A DNA stretch of 64,000 nt from Burkholderia sp. (lineage in GTDB: Bacteria > Pseudomonadota > Gammaproteobacteria > Burkholderiales > Burkholderiaceae). The notes below the pieces were generated by a model. It saw only the letters and a list, made by a program, of their open reading frames with translations. It had not been told where the DNA came from and searched no databases. The stretch spans positions 124,001-188,000 of the forward strand of contig CP144362.1 in the NCBI GenBank assembly GCA_040954445.1, written 5' to 3'. This document shows, piece by piece, positions 31,276 through 41,157 of the stretch (positions within the stretch are counted from its first letter, which is position 1; every line of letters begins with the position of its first letter). The position numbers were made by a program, and so were the translations under genes.

Positions 31276-32400
31276 GGCGTTGTTGCATAAATCGAGTGTG
31301 AAGACGCAATGGCATCGACGGGCATACTTTCAGGCGATACGAACGGATAGCGGACGAGCGAGGTCAGCCATGCGGGGTTGATTACGCCGACGCGCACGGC
31401 GACCTCGGTTGCCTGCGCTTCGATGTGACGCGCCCAGAGACAGTTTCCGGTGAGGGTCTTGAACTGATACATCGCATTCTCGGCAAGCGATCGCCGGTGG
31501 TAGCCCCACTGTCTTGCTTCCATTCTCGAAGACCGTCACGGGCAATTGCATCAACCGCGGCATTACGCCACGCCGCACCGGGCATATCCGCTGGCCAATG
31601 AGCGGCACCCTCGCGTGGCGGAATCGAAGGAATAGCACCGCGTGCAGCAATGGCCGCATGGCATGGCTTGGTTTCGTAGGCACCAGCACCGCCGATGACA
31701 TCGATTTGTTCTTCGCGTGGAATCTGGTCGAGCAACTTGGCCAGAGCGTCACCGTCAGACACATTCTGATTCGTCATTAGCGCGGCATGCACTTGACCCG
31801 TATTCGCGTTGAGCGCGAGATGGACTTTACGCCACGTGCGCCGCTTCGAGTAGCCGTGCTGGCGCACACCTGCCATTCACCTTCTCCATAGACCTTCAGA
31901 CCGGTGCTGTCGACAACCAGATGGATCGGTTCATTGTCACGAAGGATCGGCAGTTCGACATCAAGCGTTTTTGCCCGGCGACAGAGCGTAGTGTAATTCG
32001 GCACCGGCAAGCTCGGGAAGGCCAGATCGCGCAGACTTTGGGTGAAACCTTGCAGGGCGCGCAACGTTAGTCGATAAACGGTTTTCACGCCAAGTAATGC
32101 CTGAATCAGCGTATCGCCGTATAGACACGGGCGACCACGTGTGGGTATGGGATCGGGTCTTCTGGCAAGGACGGCTTCATCTATCCATATCCTCACGTTC
32201 TCCCGGTTTGATCAGGCCTTCATTATAGGCCGCCTAATTCCTGACACCGTAGCGTACCTTCGGCTCACCTGTCTTGTGTGTCCTTGCGCATTTTCTTGGA
32301 AAAATTAGGCAGTTACTCTGGAATCTGAGTTGATAGGGGCTGGCCGGAGAGCGTTGCGCGTAAACGTCAACGGCTTTCGCTCGATTTATGCAACAACGCG
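31276..32400 (-). mobile_element. IS-A copy 7, full length, inactive
   Basis: Ends at 31276 and about 32400 (last base changed: CAACAACGCG). Transposase pieces at 31382-31876 and 31777-32196 show frameshifts near 31505 (extra CC) and 31866 (ACACCTGCC), and the catalytic block is GGAGAYE instead of GGDGAYD. Confidence 0.87.
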
Positions 32401-32550
32401 GCTTCATGATCGATACCATCGCGAATGGCGTCTCGAAAAATAGGTTTCAAATTACCCCTCGAAGCCCGTCAGACCAGCCTCTTGACGCTCGTGGTCTGAT
32501 CGAAAAAAAACGTGTCTGAACAACCGGATCCGCTACATGCCGCCCCGGCT
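32401..32550. other. Non-coding stretch after the FAD oxidoreductase
   Basis: 150 bp with no recognisable gene. CAACCGGATCCGCTACA (32520-32536) resembles CAACTGGATCCGCTACA at 27699-27715, possibly another element's edge. Confidence 0.4.
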
Positions 32551-35500
32551 TTATACTAGGACCCGTTCAATCCCACCATTGTTGGCGCGGGCTACGTAGT
32601 CGGCCATCCACTTCTCGCCGAGCATGTTGCGCGCAATCTCGACTACGATGTAGTCGGCCTCGATGTTGGCATCCTCGTTGTAGCGCGAAAGACCCTGCAG
32701 GCAAGAGGGGCAGCTGGTCAGGATCTTCACCTCGGCCTTGCCCATGCCGCTCATGCCATCGCCCGATACCACCGGGATATTGCGTAGGCGCGCCGCGCCC
32801 TTGCGGATCTCCTCTTCTTTGCGGAAGCGGATCTGGGTCGAGACGTCTGGTCGCGTAACCGCCAGCGTGCCCGATTCGCCGCAGCAGCGGTCGTTCTTGG
32901 TGATCTGGTATCCGTCCTTCTCGGCACCCATCAGCTCGTTGACGAGCTTGACTGGATCCATGGTCTTGATCGGCATGTGGCAGGGGTCGTGGTACATGTA
33001 GCGCGTGCCTGCCACGCCCTCTAGCTTCATGCCCTTCTCGAGTAGGAACTCGTGGATGTCGATGATCCGGCAGCCTGGGAAGATCTTCTCAAATTCGTAG
33101 CCGGCGAGCTGGTCGTAGCAAGTTCCGCAGGATACCACCACCGTCTTGATGTCGAGGTAATTCAGTGTGTTGGAGACGCGATGGAACAGCACGCGGTTGT
33201 CGGTCACGATCTGCTCGGCTTTGTCGTATTGACCCGAGCCGCGCTGCGGATAACCGCAGCACAGATAGCCTGGTGGCAGCACGGTCTGCACCTCTGTCTC
33301 CCACAGCATTGCCTGGGTGGCCAGGCCGACCTGAGAGAACAGTCGCTCCGAGCCGCAGCCAGGAAAATAGAATACCGCTTCTGAATCCACGCTGGTGGTT
33401 TTCGGATTGCGGATGATCGGAACGATCTTGTTGTCTTCGATGTCGAGCAGCGCGCGTGCCGTCTTCTTCGGCAGGTTGCCCGGCATTTTCTTATTCACGA
33501 AGTGGATCACCTGCTCGACCACCGGTGGCTTACCGGTAGTGGCCGGCGGTCGAGCGGTCTGCTTCTTCGTGACCTTCTTGAGCATGTCGCTGGCCAAGCG
33601 CTGGACCTTGTAGCCGACGCCCATCATCACGCCGCGCGCGGCATTGATGGTCTGCGGATTGGTGGCGTTCAGGAAGAACATGCCGGCGGCTTGGCCCGGA
33701 TTGAACTTCTTCTTGCCCAGCTTGCGCAGCAAGTTGCGCATGTTCATGGTCACGTCGCCAAAATCGATTTTTACCGGGCATGGCGTGACGCACTTGCGGC
33801 AGACTGTGCAGTGGTCGGCCACGTCGTTGAACGCGTCCCAGTGCTTGATCGACACGCCACGGCGGGTCTGTTCCTCGTACAGGAAGGCCTCCACCAGCAA
33901 CGAGGTGGCTAGGATTTTGTTACGCGGGCTGTAGAGGAGGTTGGCGCGAGGCACGTGGGTCGCGCAGACCGGCTTGCACTTGCCGCAGCGCAGGCAGTCT
34001 TTGAGCGAATCGGCGATCGCGCCGATGTCGGACTGCTGCATGATTAGCGACTCGTAGCCCATCAACCCGAAGCTAGGCGTGTAGGCGTTGCGCAGGTCGG
34101 CACCTTCCAGCAGTTTGCCCTTGTTGAAATGGCCGTTCGGATCAACGCGCTGCTTATAGGCCCGAAATTCGCGCAACTCCTCGTCGGTTAGGAACTCCAG
34201 CTTGGTGATGCCGATGCCATGTTCGCCTGAGATCACGCCGTCCAACGAACGTGCCACCTGCATGATGCGCACCACCGCGGCACGCGCGTCCTGCAGCATC
34301 CCGTAATTGTCGGAGTTGATCGGCAGATTAGTATGGACGTTGCCGTCCCCGGCGTGCATGTGCAGCGCGACGAACACGCGACCGCGTAGCACGCGCTTGT
34401 GGATTGCCTGCGCCTCGTCAAGGGTCGGCCTGAAAGCGCCGCCGTTGAAGATGTTGCGCAGCTCAGCACGCACTTCCTGTTTCCAGGATACGCGCACCGT
34501 GCGGTCCTGGATGATGTGGAATACGCTGGCTTCGGGCTGCGCGTCGGCGCGCGCCGCAAAGGTGGCTGCGAGCTTCTCGTAGCCGAGCTGGACCAGGTAG
34601 TGCTGGGCCTCGCGCAGCGACATGTCGAGTCGGTCGCGTAGGAACTCCCAGCGTGCGCGCACCTGCTTGAGCAGCTCCAGCGCGTGCTGCACGCGATCTT
34701 CCAGCAGTTCTGCGCTGGGGATCTCATTGGCGTCGTCACTCTTACCGAGTGGCAGCTCGCCGGTGGGGAAGAAGGCCTCCAGCGCATCCACCAGCTGCAG
34801 CTTGTTCTTTAGTGACAGCTCAATGTTGATGCGCTCGATTGCGTCGGTGTACTCGCCCATTCGATTCAGCGGAATCACCACATCTTCGTTAATTTTGAAG
34901 GCGTTGGTGTGCTTAGCGATTGCCTCGGTGCGGCTACGATCCAGCCAGAAGCGCTTTCGGGCCTCGACGCTGACCGCGACAAAACCCTCACCGCTCTTGT
35001 CGTTGGCCATGCGGATCACTTCTGAGGTGTCGTTCGCCACCGCGTCGGCATCGTCGCCGACGATGTCGCCGATCAGCACCATCTTGGGAAAGGCGTTACG
35101 CTTGCTTTTGGTGGCGTAGCCGACCGCGCGCAGGTAGCGCTCGTCGAGGTGCTCCAGGCCCGCCAGGATCGCGCCGCCCTGCTTCGAGGTCTCGAACAGG
35201 TAGTTCTTGATTTCGGCGATGCTCAAAATCGCTTCGCGCGTCTGGCCGAAGAATTCCAGGCAGACGGTGCGCGTGTGCGCCGGCATCTTATGCAGCACCC
35301 AGCGCACCGAGGTAATCAGCCCATCGCACCCCTCCTTCTGCACCCCTGGAAGGCCGGCCAAGAACTTGTCGGTAACGTCCTTGCCGAGCCCTTCCTTACG
35401 GAAGCGCTTACCCTCAATCTCGAGGATCTCGCTCTTGATCAGCTTCTCGCCCGGCGCGTGGGTGCCGTCGAACCACTTCAGCTCGAAGCGCGCCATTGTG

Positions 35501-36564
35501 ATGTTATGGATCTTTCCCTGATTATGATCGTGGCGCGTGACTTCCAGCCAGTTGCCGTCCGGATCGACCATGCGCCACCAGGCTAGGTTGTCGAGCGCTG
35601 TGCCCCACAGCACAGCCTTCTTACCGCCCGCGTTCATTGCCACGTTGCCGCCGATGCAGGAGGCATCAAGCGAGGTCGGATCGACCGCGAACACGTAGCC
35701 GGCGGCCTCGGCTGCCTCGGTCACTCGGCGCGTGACCACGCCCGCACCCGAAAAGATGGTCGGCACCTTGTGCGTGACGCCCGGCAGCTCGGTCAGTTCG
35801 ACTGCGCCCAGCTGCTCCAACTTCTCGGTATTGATCACGGCAGACAACGGCGTGAGCGGCACCGCGCCACCCGTGTAGCCGGTGCCTCCGCCACGCGGGA
35901 CTATGGTCAGTCCGATCTCGAAGCAGGCCTGGATCAGGGCGGCGATCTCGGACTCAGTATCGGGCGTGAGGATCACGAATGGGTCCTCGACGCGCCAGTC
36001 GGTAGCGTCGGTGACGTGCGAGACCCGCGCTAGGCCGTCGAAGCGGATGTTATCCTTCTGCGTGAAGCGGCCCAGTGCCTTGGTGGCGCGGCGGCGTAGT
36101 TCGGCCATCTGCTCAAATTCGCGCGCGAAAGCGTCCACCGCGCCGCGCGCAGCCACCGTCAACATCGCCACCCGTGATGCGCGTTCACGGCCCGGCTCGT
36201 CGCTGTGCGCGGACAGGTCGGCCTGGCGGCGCTTGTCGATCTCTGCGAGCCGGTGGCCGAGCGCGTCAATCAGCATCTGGCGGCGCTTCGGGTTGTCGAG
36301 TAGGTCATCTTGCAGGTAGGAATTGCGACGCACCACCCAGATGTCGCCCAGCACCTCGTACAGCATCCTGGCCGATCGACCGGTGCGTCGCTCGCCGCGT
36401 AGTTCATCGAGCGCGGCCCAGGCTTCCTCGCCGAGCAGGCGGATGACGATCTCACGGTCAGAGAACGAAGTGTAGTTATAGGGAATTTCGCGCAGGCGCG
36501 GCGTGAGGTCAGCTGCGACGGCGGCTGGCGTGCCATGTGGATCGACAACTTGTGGTGCGTTCAT
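32551..36564 (-). CDS. FAD-linked oxidoreductase with Fe-S and CCG domains (DUF3683 type)
   Basis: 1,337 aa. An N-terminal DUF3683-like region ([19 protein letters not shown]) precedes the FAD-binding PCMH domain ([17 protein letters not shown]) and the FAD-oxidase C domain ([15 protein letters not shown]). Next come two 4Fe-4S motifs ([23 protein letters not shown]) and two cysteine-rich CCG segments ([22 protein letters not shown] with CCGESG). This is the D-lactate/2-hydroxyacid dehydrogenase layout; the substrate is not known. ATG 36564 ([11 protein letters not shown]) is the family start; the frame continues upstream to 36948 through IS-derived DNA. Confidence 0.9.
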   Translation of the reverse strand: MNAPQVVDPHGTPAAVAADLTPRLREIPYNYTSFSDREIVIRLLGEEAWAALDELRGERRTGRSARMLYEVLGDIWVVRRNSYLQDDLLDNPKRRQMLIDALGHRLAEIDKRRQADLSAHSDEPGRERASRVAMLTVAARGAVDAFAREFEQMAELRRRATKALGRFTQKDNIRFDGLARVSHVTDATDWRVEDPFVILTPDTESEIAALIQACFEIGLTIVPRGGGTGYTGGAVPLTPLSAVINTEKLEQLGAVELTELPGVTHKVPTIFSGAGVVTRRVTEAAEAAGYVFAVDPTSLDASCIGGNVAMNAGGKKAVLWGTALDNLAWWRMVDPDGNWLEVTRHDHNQGKIHNITMARFELKWFDGTHAPGEKLIKSEILEIEGKRFRKEGLGKDVTDKFLAGLPGVQKEGCDGLITSVRWVLHKMPAHTRTVCLEFFGQTREAILSIAEIKNYLFETSKQGGAILAGLEHLDERYLRAVGYATKSKRNAFPKMVLIGDIVGDDADAVANDTSEVIRMANDKSGEGFVAVSVEARKRFWLDRSRTEAIAKHTNAFKINEDVVIPLNRMGEYTDAIERINIELSLKNKLQLVDALEAFFPTGELPLGKSDDANEIPSAELLEDRVQHALELLKQVRARWEFLRDRLDMSLREAQHYLVQLGYEKLAATFAARADAQPEASVFHIIQDRTVRVSWKQEVRAELRNIFNGGAFRPTLDEAQAIHKRVLRGRVFVALHMHAGDGNVHTNLPINSDNYGMLQDARAAVVRIMQVARSLDGVISGEHGIGITKLEFLTDEELREFRAYKQRVDPNGHFNKGKLLEGADLRNAYTPSFGLMGYESLIMQQSDIGAIADSLKDCLRCGKCKPVCATHVPRANLLYSPRNKILATSLLVEAFLYEEQTRRGVSIKHWDAFNDVADHCTVCRKCVTPCPVKIDFGDVTMNMRNLLRKLGKKKFNPGQAAGMFFLNATNPQTINAARGVMMGVGYKVQRLASDMLKKVTKKQTARPPATTGKPPVVEQVIHFVNKKMPGNLPKKTARALLDIEDNKIVPIIRNPKTTSVDSEAVFYFPGCGSERLFSQVGLATQAMLWETEVQTVLPPGYLCCGYPQRGSGQYDKAEQIVTDNRVLFHRVSNTLNYLDIKTVVVSCGTCYDQLAGYEFEKIFPGCRIIDIHEFLLEKGMKLEGVAGTRYMYHDPCHMPIKTMDPVKLVNELMGAEKDGYQITKNDRCCGESGTLAVTRPDVSTQIRFRKEEEIRKGAARLRNIPVVSGDGMSGMGKAEVKILTSCPSCLQGLSRYNEDANIEADYIVVEIARNMLGEKWMADYVARANNGGIERVLV

Positions 36565-36824
36565 GTTCGGACGGTTCGAAAGGCCAGCGGTCGTGTGCTT
36601 CGAGGGCACGACGCCAGCATGCGCGTGGTACGCGAATCTGGGGAAAATCTCTTCTATTACCAGGCGCGGGGTTGGGTACGGAACCCGCATCCCCATGTAC
36701 GCGCCACGTCCGGTCGACACGTTCGTCTGGCGGCGTTCGGAGCTCTCAGCAAGATCGTGCGCAGTGCGCGTGTCTCCCCCGCAGGACAAGCTGCGCGCAG
36801 GGATAGCTTCACCTGGTTGGTTTA

Positions 36825-37058
36825 TGGAGCCGAAATTCGTGATCTTGAAATTAGAAAATCGTCTCTCATGGGCGTTGTTGCATAAATCGAGCGTGAGGAC
36901 GCAATGAGATCGACGGGGGGTTGTTGCATAAATCGAGCGCGATGCCATTGCGTCCTCGCGCTCGATTTATGCAACAACGCCTCTCTCATGTCTCGTTTTG
37001 CTATGCCCCTCACATGAGGGGCGATTTTCTAATTTCAAGATCACGAATTTCGGCTCAA
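36825..37058. mobile_element. MITE-B (114 bp) split by a MITE-A
   Basis: An IS630-type hairpin element flanked by TA (36823-36824, 37059-37060). Subtracting the 111-bp insert and its 9-bp target duplication leaves exactly 114 bp, the same size as the intact copies at 41 and 61 kb. It occupies the region upstream of the FAD oxidoreductase gene. Confidence 0.85.
36871..36981. mobile_element. MITE-A (111 bp) with perfect 9-bp target duplication
   Basis: Flanked by TCTCTCATG at 36862-36870 and 36982-36990. Inside, a second IS-A end (GTTGTTGCATAAATCGAGCG) begins at about 36920, so it is itself composite. The duplication shows that non-autonomous copies are moved by an IS-A-type transposase. Confidence 0.9.
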
Positions 37059-37117
37059 TAAACCAACCGACCGATCTCCAGCCTAACTAGCGGTGTGTTG
37101 CACTTCACTCTTGAAAC

Positions 37118-37254
37118 GGCGTTGTTGCATAAATCTAGCGTGAGGACGCAATGTAACGGATTGTGGACCTCGCTCGTCCGCAATCCGTTCGTATCGCCTG
37201 AAATTATGCCCGTCGATGCCATTGCTTCCTCGCGCTCGATTTATGGAACAACGT
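37118..37254. mobile_element. MITE-A (137 bp) with near-perfect target duplication
   Basis: Flanks TCTTGAAAC and TCTTGAAAT agree at eight of nine positions. The centre is GTGGAC-CTCGCTC-GTCCGC, with the shared deletion junction on the left arm. Confidence 0.85.
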
Positions 37255-37475
37255 CTCTTGAAATCACCGTTTTCGGGTTGCAGTTGTTGCTACATCCTCT
37301 TTGCCATGCATGGAATGTACTGGTTGGCGAAGGTGTACACTTTAAATTTGAGGCTTGCCCTTCGTGCATTTTCTGGTCCAGTCGGCCCCGACATACAGCG
37401 TGACGAAGATGCGGCGGCTCTTCTTTTCTGGTTCCAAATTCCGTTTTCTATTTGTTTGTCAGGCTGACCGACTCC

Positions 37476-39158
37476 ATGACCGATACGCCATCGAGGGTGC
37501 CGTTCAACCGCATAGTACTCCTACTGATCCTGCTGGGCCTCGCCCTGATCTGGTTTGGCCCGCTCGGGCTGCGCCACCTGATCCCCAGCGACGAAGGCCG
37601 CTACGCCGAAATGGCGCGCGAAATGTTCGTGACTGGCGACTGGACCACACCGCGCTACAACGGTTATAAGTATTTCGAAAAGCCTCCGCTACAGACCTGG
37701 CTCAATGCCCTGAGCTTCGCCTGGTTTGGCATCGGCACCTGGCAGGCGCGCCTTTACACAGCGCTGGTCAGCTTCGGCGGGATCTTGCTGGTGGGCTACA
37801 CTGGCGCGCGTGTGTTCAATCCGGTAGCGGGCCTGTGCGCCGCGGTGGTGCTGGCCGCCTCGCCGTATTGGAACTTGATGGGTCACTTCAACGCGCTCGA
37901 CATAGGCCTATCATTCTGGATGGCGGTCACGCTCTGTGCGCTGCTGCTAGCGCAGCGTCCGGGCCTCGCCACCGGGGTGAGGCGTGGCTGGATGTGGCTG
38001 TGCTGGACCTCGATGGCACTGGCAGTGCTCTCCAAGGGTTTGATCGGCGTGATCCTACCCAGCGCGGTGCTGGTGCTCTACACGCTGATCGCACGCGATT
38101 GGGCGCTGTGGAAGCGCCTACACCTGGTCAGCGGCTTGGTCATCTTCTGCGTGCTCGCCACGCCCTGGTTCGTACTGGTGCAGCAGCGCAATCCCGAGTT
38201 CTTCGACTTCTTCTTTGTGGTCCAGCAGTTCCGCCGCTACCTGACGCCTGAGCAGAACCGCCCGGGCCCAGTCTACTATTTCCTAGCAGTGCTGCTCGCG
38301 GGCTTCCTGCCCTGGCTATCGATCGCCGTGCAGAGCATGCGCCATGCCTGGCGCATGCCGCACCAGCCCAACGGCTTTGCGCCGATGCTGGTGTTGCTGG
38401 TCTGGAGCGGCTTTATTTTTCTGTTCTTCAGCGCTTCGCACTCGAAACTGGTGTCCTACGTGCTGCCGATCGTACCCTCGCTGGCCTTGGTTCTAGGTGC
38501 CTACCTGCCTCTGGTGGCGCGCGAGCACTATCGCCTACACCTGATCGGCTACCTGCTCTTCTTGGTCGCGGCCTTCGCTGGCTGCGCTGCGCTCGGCCAG
38601 TTGGGCGACGAGCGCACTCCGAATTCGCAGTACGTGAAATTCCAGCATTGGGTGTGGGCGGCGCTGGCGGTCGCCTTCGTGCTGACTTTGGTTGCGCTGT
38701 GGATCAACCGTCGAGGCAAGGCCGGCATCGTCGCCACCGCCTTCGTGTTCGGCCTCGCCTGGCTGCTGCTGGGTAGTATCGGTGGCACCGGCCACGATGC
38801 CTTCGGTCGCTACAGCTCGGGCGCGCTACTGGCACCAGCGATCCGCGCTGAATTCGCCAAGCTGTCCACCGACGCGCCATTCTACGCGGTCGAAATGCTC
38901 GACCACACGCTGCCTTTCTACGTCGGCCATACCACCACCTTGGTGGCCTACCAGGACGAACTCAGCTTTGGCATCTCGCGCGAGCCGCAGAAATGGGTGG
39001 CGACCCTCGAGGAATGGGAGCACCGCTGGCGCGCCGCGCCTGCCGCAGTCGCGGTAATGCGTCCCGAGCGCTACGAGGCGCTGCTCAAGTCCGGCCTGCC
39101 GATGAGGCTGATCGCGTGCGACAACCGCCGCGTAGTGGTCGAGAAGCCCAAATCCTAA
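37476..39158 (+). CDS. arnT: Undecaprenyl-phosphate Ara4N transferase ArnT
   Basis: 560 aa, a GT83-family inner-membrane glycosyltransferase that adds 4-amino-4-deoxy-L-arabinose to lipid A, essential in Burkholderia and the basis of polymyxin resistance. The N-terminal periplasmic motif PSDEGRYAEMAREM, YFEKPPLQTWL, and about 11-12 membrane helices with a C-terminal soluble domain are all visible. ATG 37476 is the family start. A flippase-like gene follows after 18 bp, with AAGGAA at the arnT stop, so the two are likely co-translated. Confidence 0.92.
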   Translation: MTDTPSRVPFNRIVLLLILLGLALIWFGPLGLRHLIPSDEGRYAEMAREMFVTGDWTTPRYNGYKYFEKPPLQTWLNALSFAWFGIGTWQARLYTALVSFGGILLVGYTGARVFNPVAGLCAAVVLAASPYWNLMGHFNALDIGLSFWMAVTLCALLLAQRPGLATGVRRGWMWLCWTSMALAVLSKGLIGVILPSAVLVLYTLIARDWALWKRLHLVSGLVIFCVLATPWFVLVQQRNPEFFDFFFVVQQFRRYLTPEQNRPGPVYYFLAVLLAGFLPWLSIAVQSMRHAWRMPHQPNGFAPMLVLLVWSGFIFLFFSASHSKLVSYVLPIVPSLALVLGAYLPLVAREHYRLHLIGYLLFLVAAFAGCAALGQLGDERTPNSQYVKFQHWVWAALAVAFVLTLVALWINRRGKAGIVATAFVFGLAWLLLGSIGGTGHDAFGRYSSGALLAPAIRAEFAKLSTDAPFYAVEMLDHTLPFYVGHTTTLVAYQDELSFGISREPQKWVATLEEWEHRWRAAPAAVAVMRPERYEALLKSGLPMRLIACDNRRVVVEKPKS

Positions 39159-39176
39159 GGAAAGAACGCCGAACCG

Positions 39177-39548
39177 ATGAATCCCGTTTCGCTCGTCTGC
39201 ATCGTCATCGGCGTGCTGCTCAACGCCTGCGCGCAGCTGCTGCTGAAGGTCGGCGTCAACGCCGTCGGCCATTTCGAGTTCTCACGCCCCAACGTCATCC
39301 AGATCGGCCTCAAGCTCGCCACCCAGCTTCCGATCATCGGCGGGCTGGGCTGCTATGTGCTGAGCGTGGTGGTCTGGATCGTTGGCCTGTCGCGCGTGGA
39401 TGTCTCGATCGCCTACCCAATGCTTTCGCTCGGCTACGTGGTCAATGCCTTCGCCGCCTGGTACCTATTCGGCGAGGTACTGTCGGTGCAGCGCCTGATC
39501 GGCATCTGCATCATTCTGGTCGGCGTGCTGGTGCTCGCGCGCAGCTGA
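39177..39548 (+). CDS. SMR/EamA-type small membrane transporter (ArnE/ArnF-like)
   Basis: 123 aa with four predicted membrane helices (about 3-20, 44-64, 70-92, 100-121). It has the SMR-type LLNACAQLLLKVG at the start and IAYPMLSLGYVVNAFAAWYLFGE in the centre. Next to arnT, the likely role is flipping undecaprenyl-phosphate-Ara4N across the inner membrane, as ArnE/F do. The other arn genes are not in the window. Confidence 0.83.
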   Translation: MNPVSLVCIVIGVLLNACAQLLLKVGVNAVGHFEFSRPNVIQIGLKLATQLPIIGGLGCYVLSVVVWIVGLSRVDVSIAYPMLSLGYVVNAFAAWYLFGEVLSVQRLIGICIILVGVLVLARS

Positions 39549-39571
39549 GAGCTGGGGCGAAGAAGGGGCGC

Positions 39572-40693
39572 GGCGTTGTTGCATAAATCGAGCGAGATCC
39601 GTTGACGTTTACGCGCAACGATCGCGGGGCCAGCCCCCTATCAACTCAGATTCCAGAGTAACTGCTTAATTTTTGACAAGAAAATGTGCAAGGACATACA
39701 CAAGACAGGTGAGCCGAAGGCACGCTACCGTGTCAGGAATTGGGCAGCCTATAATGAAGGCCTGATCAGCCGGGGGAACGTAACAATATGGATAGATGAA
39801 GCCGTCCTTGCCAGAATGCCCGATGCCATACCCACACGTGGTCGCCCGTGTGTATACGGCGATACGCTGATTCAGGCATTACTTGGCGTGAAGACCGTCT
39901 ATCGACTGACCTTGCGCGCCCTGCAAGGTTTCACCCAAAGTCTGCGCGATTTGGCCTTCCCGAGCTTGCCGGTGCCGAATTACACCACGCTCTGTCGCCG
40001 GGCAAAAACGCTTGATGTCGAACTGCCGATCCTTCGTGACAATGAACCGATCCATCTGGTTGTCGACAGCACCGGTCTGAAGGTCTATGGAGAAGGTGAA
40101 TGGAAGGTGCGCCAGCACGGCTACTCGAAGCGGCGCACGTGGCGTAAAGTCCATCTCGCGCTCAACGCGAATACAGGTCAAGTGCATGCCGCGCTAATGA
40201 CGAATCAGAATGTGGCTGACGGTGACGCTCTGGCCAAGTTGCTCGACCAGATTCCACGCGAAGAACAAATCGATGTCATCGGCGGTGACGGTGCCTACGA
40301 CACCAAGCCATGCCATGCGGCCATTGCTGCACGCAGTGCTATTCCTTCGATTCCGCCACGCGAGGGTGCCGCTCATTGGCCAGCGGATATGCCCGGTGCG
40401 GCGTGGCGTAATGGCGCGGTTGATGCAATTGCCCGTGACGGTCGTCGAGAATGGAAGCAACACAGTGGTACCACCGGCGATCGCTTGCCGAGAATGCGAT
40501 GTATCGGTTCAAGACCCTCACCGGCCACTGTCTCTGGGCGCGTCACATCGCCGCGCAAGCGACCGAGGTCTCCGTTCGCGTCGGCGTCATCAACCGCATG
40601 GCGGACCTCGCTCGTCCGCAATCCGTTCGTATCGCCTGAATTATGCCCGTCCGATGCCATTGCGTCCTCGCGCTCGATTTATGCAACAACGCC
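39572..40693 (+). mobile_element. IS-A copy 8, one base short
   Basis: 1,122 bp with both ends. A single C is missing at 40470 (CAGTGGTACC versus CAGTGGCTACC), shifting the transposase frame before the catalytic E. Confidence 0.9.
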
Positions 40694-40865
40694 GCTGTTG
40701 ACCACCAGATGGATCGGTTCGTCGTGGCGAAGGATCGGCAGTTCGACATCAAGCGTTTTTACCCAGCGACAGAGCGTGGTGTCATTCTGCACCGGCAAGC
40801 TCTGGCAGGCCAGATCGCGCAGGCTGTGGGCGAAACCTGGCAGGGCGCGCAACATCAGTCGCTAG
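39684..40865 (+). pseudogene. IS-A transposase, frameshifted
   Basis: Starts MCKDIHKTGEPK (R2C). Matches intact copies to about residue 261, then runs out of frame through the IS end into the adjoining IS-A fragment. The catalytic E block is lost. Confidence 0.85.
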
Positions 40866-41012
40866 ACGGTCTTCACGCCAAGTAATGCCTGAATCAGTGT
40901 ATCGCCGTACAGACGTGGGCAACCACGCGTGGGTATGGCCATCGGGCATTCTGGCAAGGATGGCTGCATCTATTCATATCGTTACGTTCCCCCGGGTTGA
41001 TTAGGTCCTAAT
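40694..41012 (-). pseudogene. IS-A left-third fragment
   Basis: Minus-strand IS-A covering transposase codons of about 25-128 with several substitutions and indels. The left end is cut by the MITE-B that begins after TA at 41013-41014. Confidence 0.82.
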
Positions 41013-41014
41013 TA

Positions 41015-41128
41015 TTGATTCGTAATTCATGATCTTGAAATTAGAAAATCTTCTTTCATGTGATGGGTATGGAAAAACGAGACATGAAAGAAGATTTTCT
41101 AATTTCAAGATCATGAATTACGAATCAA
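41015..41128. mobile_element. MITE-B (114-bp hairpin, IS630 ends)
   Basis: Flanked by TA on both sides. Two perfect 47-bp arms (TTGATTCGTAATTCATGATC... and complement) enclose a 20-bp loop that includes ATGGAAAAACGAG, the start region of the IS630 transposase. It ends 29 bp before the hpnN start, so it may affect its transcription. Confidence 0.92.
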
Positions 41129-41157
41129 TAACATCCTGTTCCCGAAATGACAGACCA

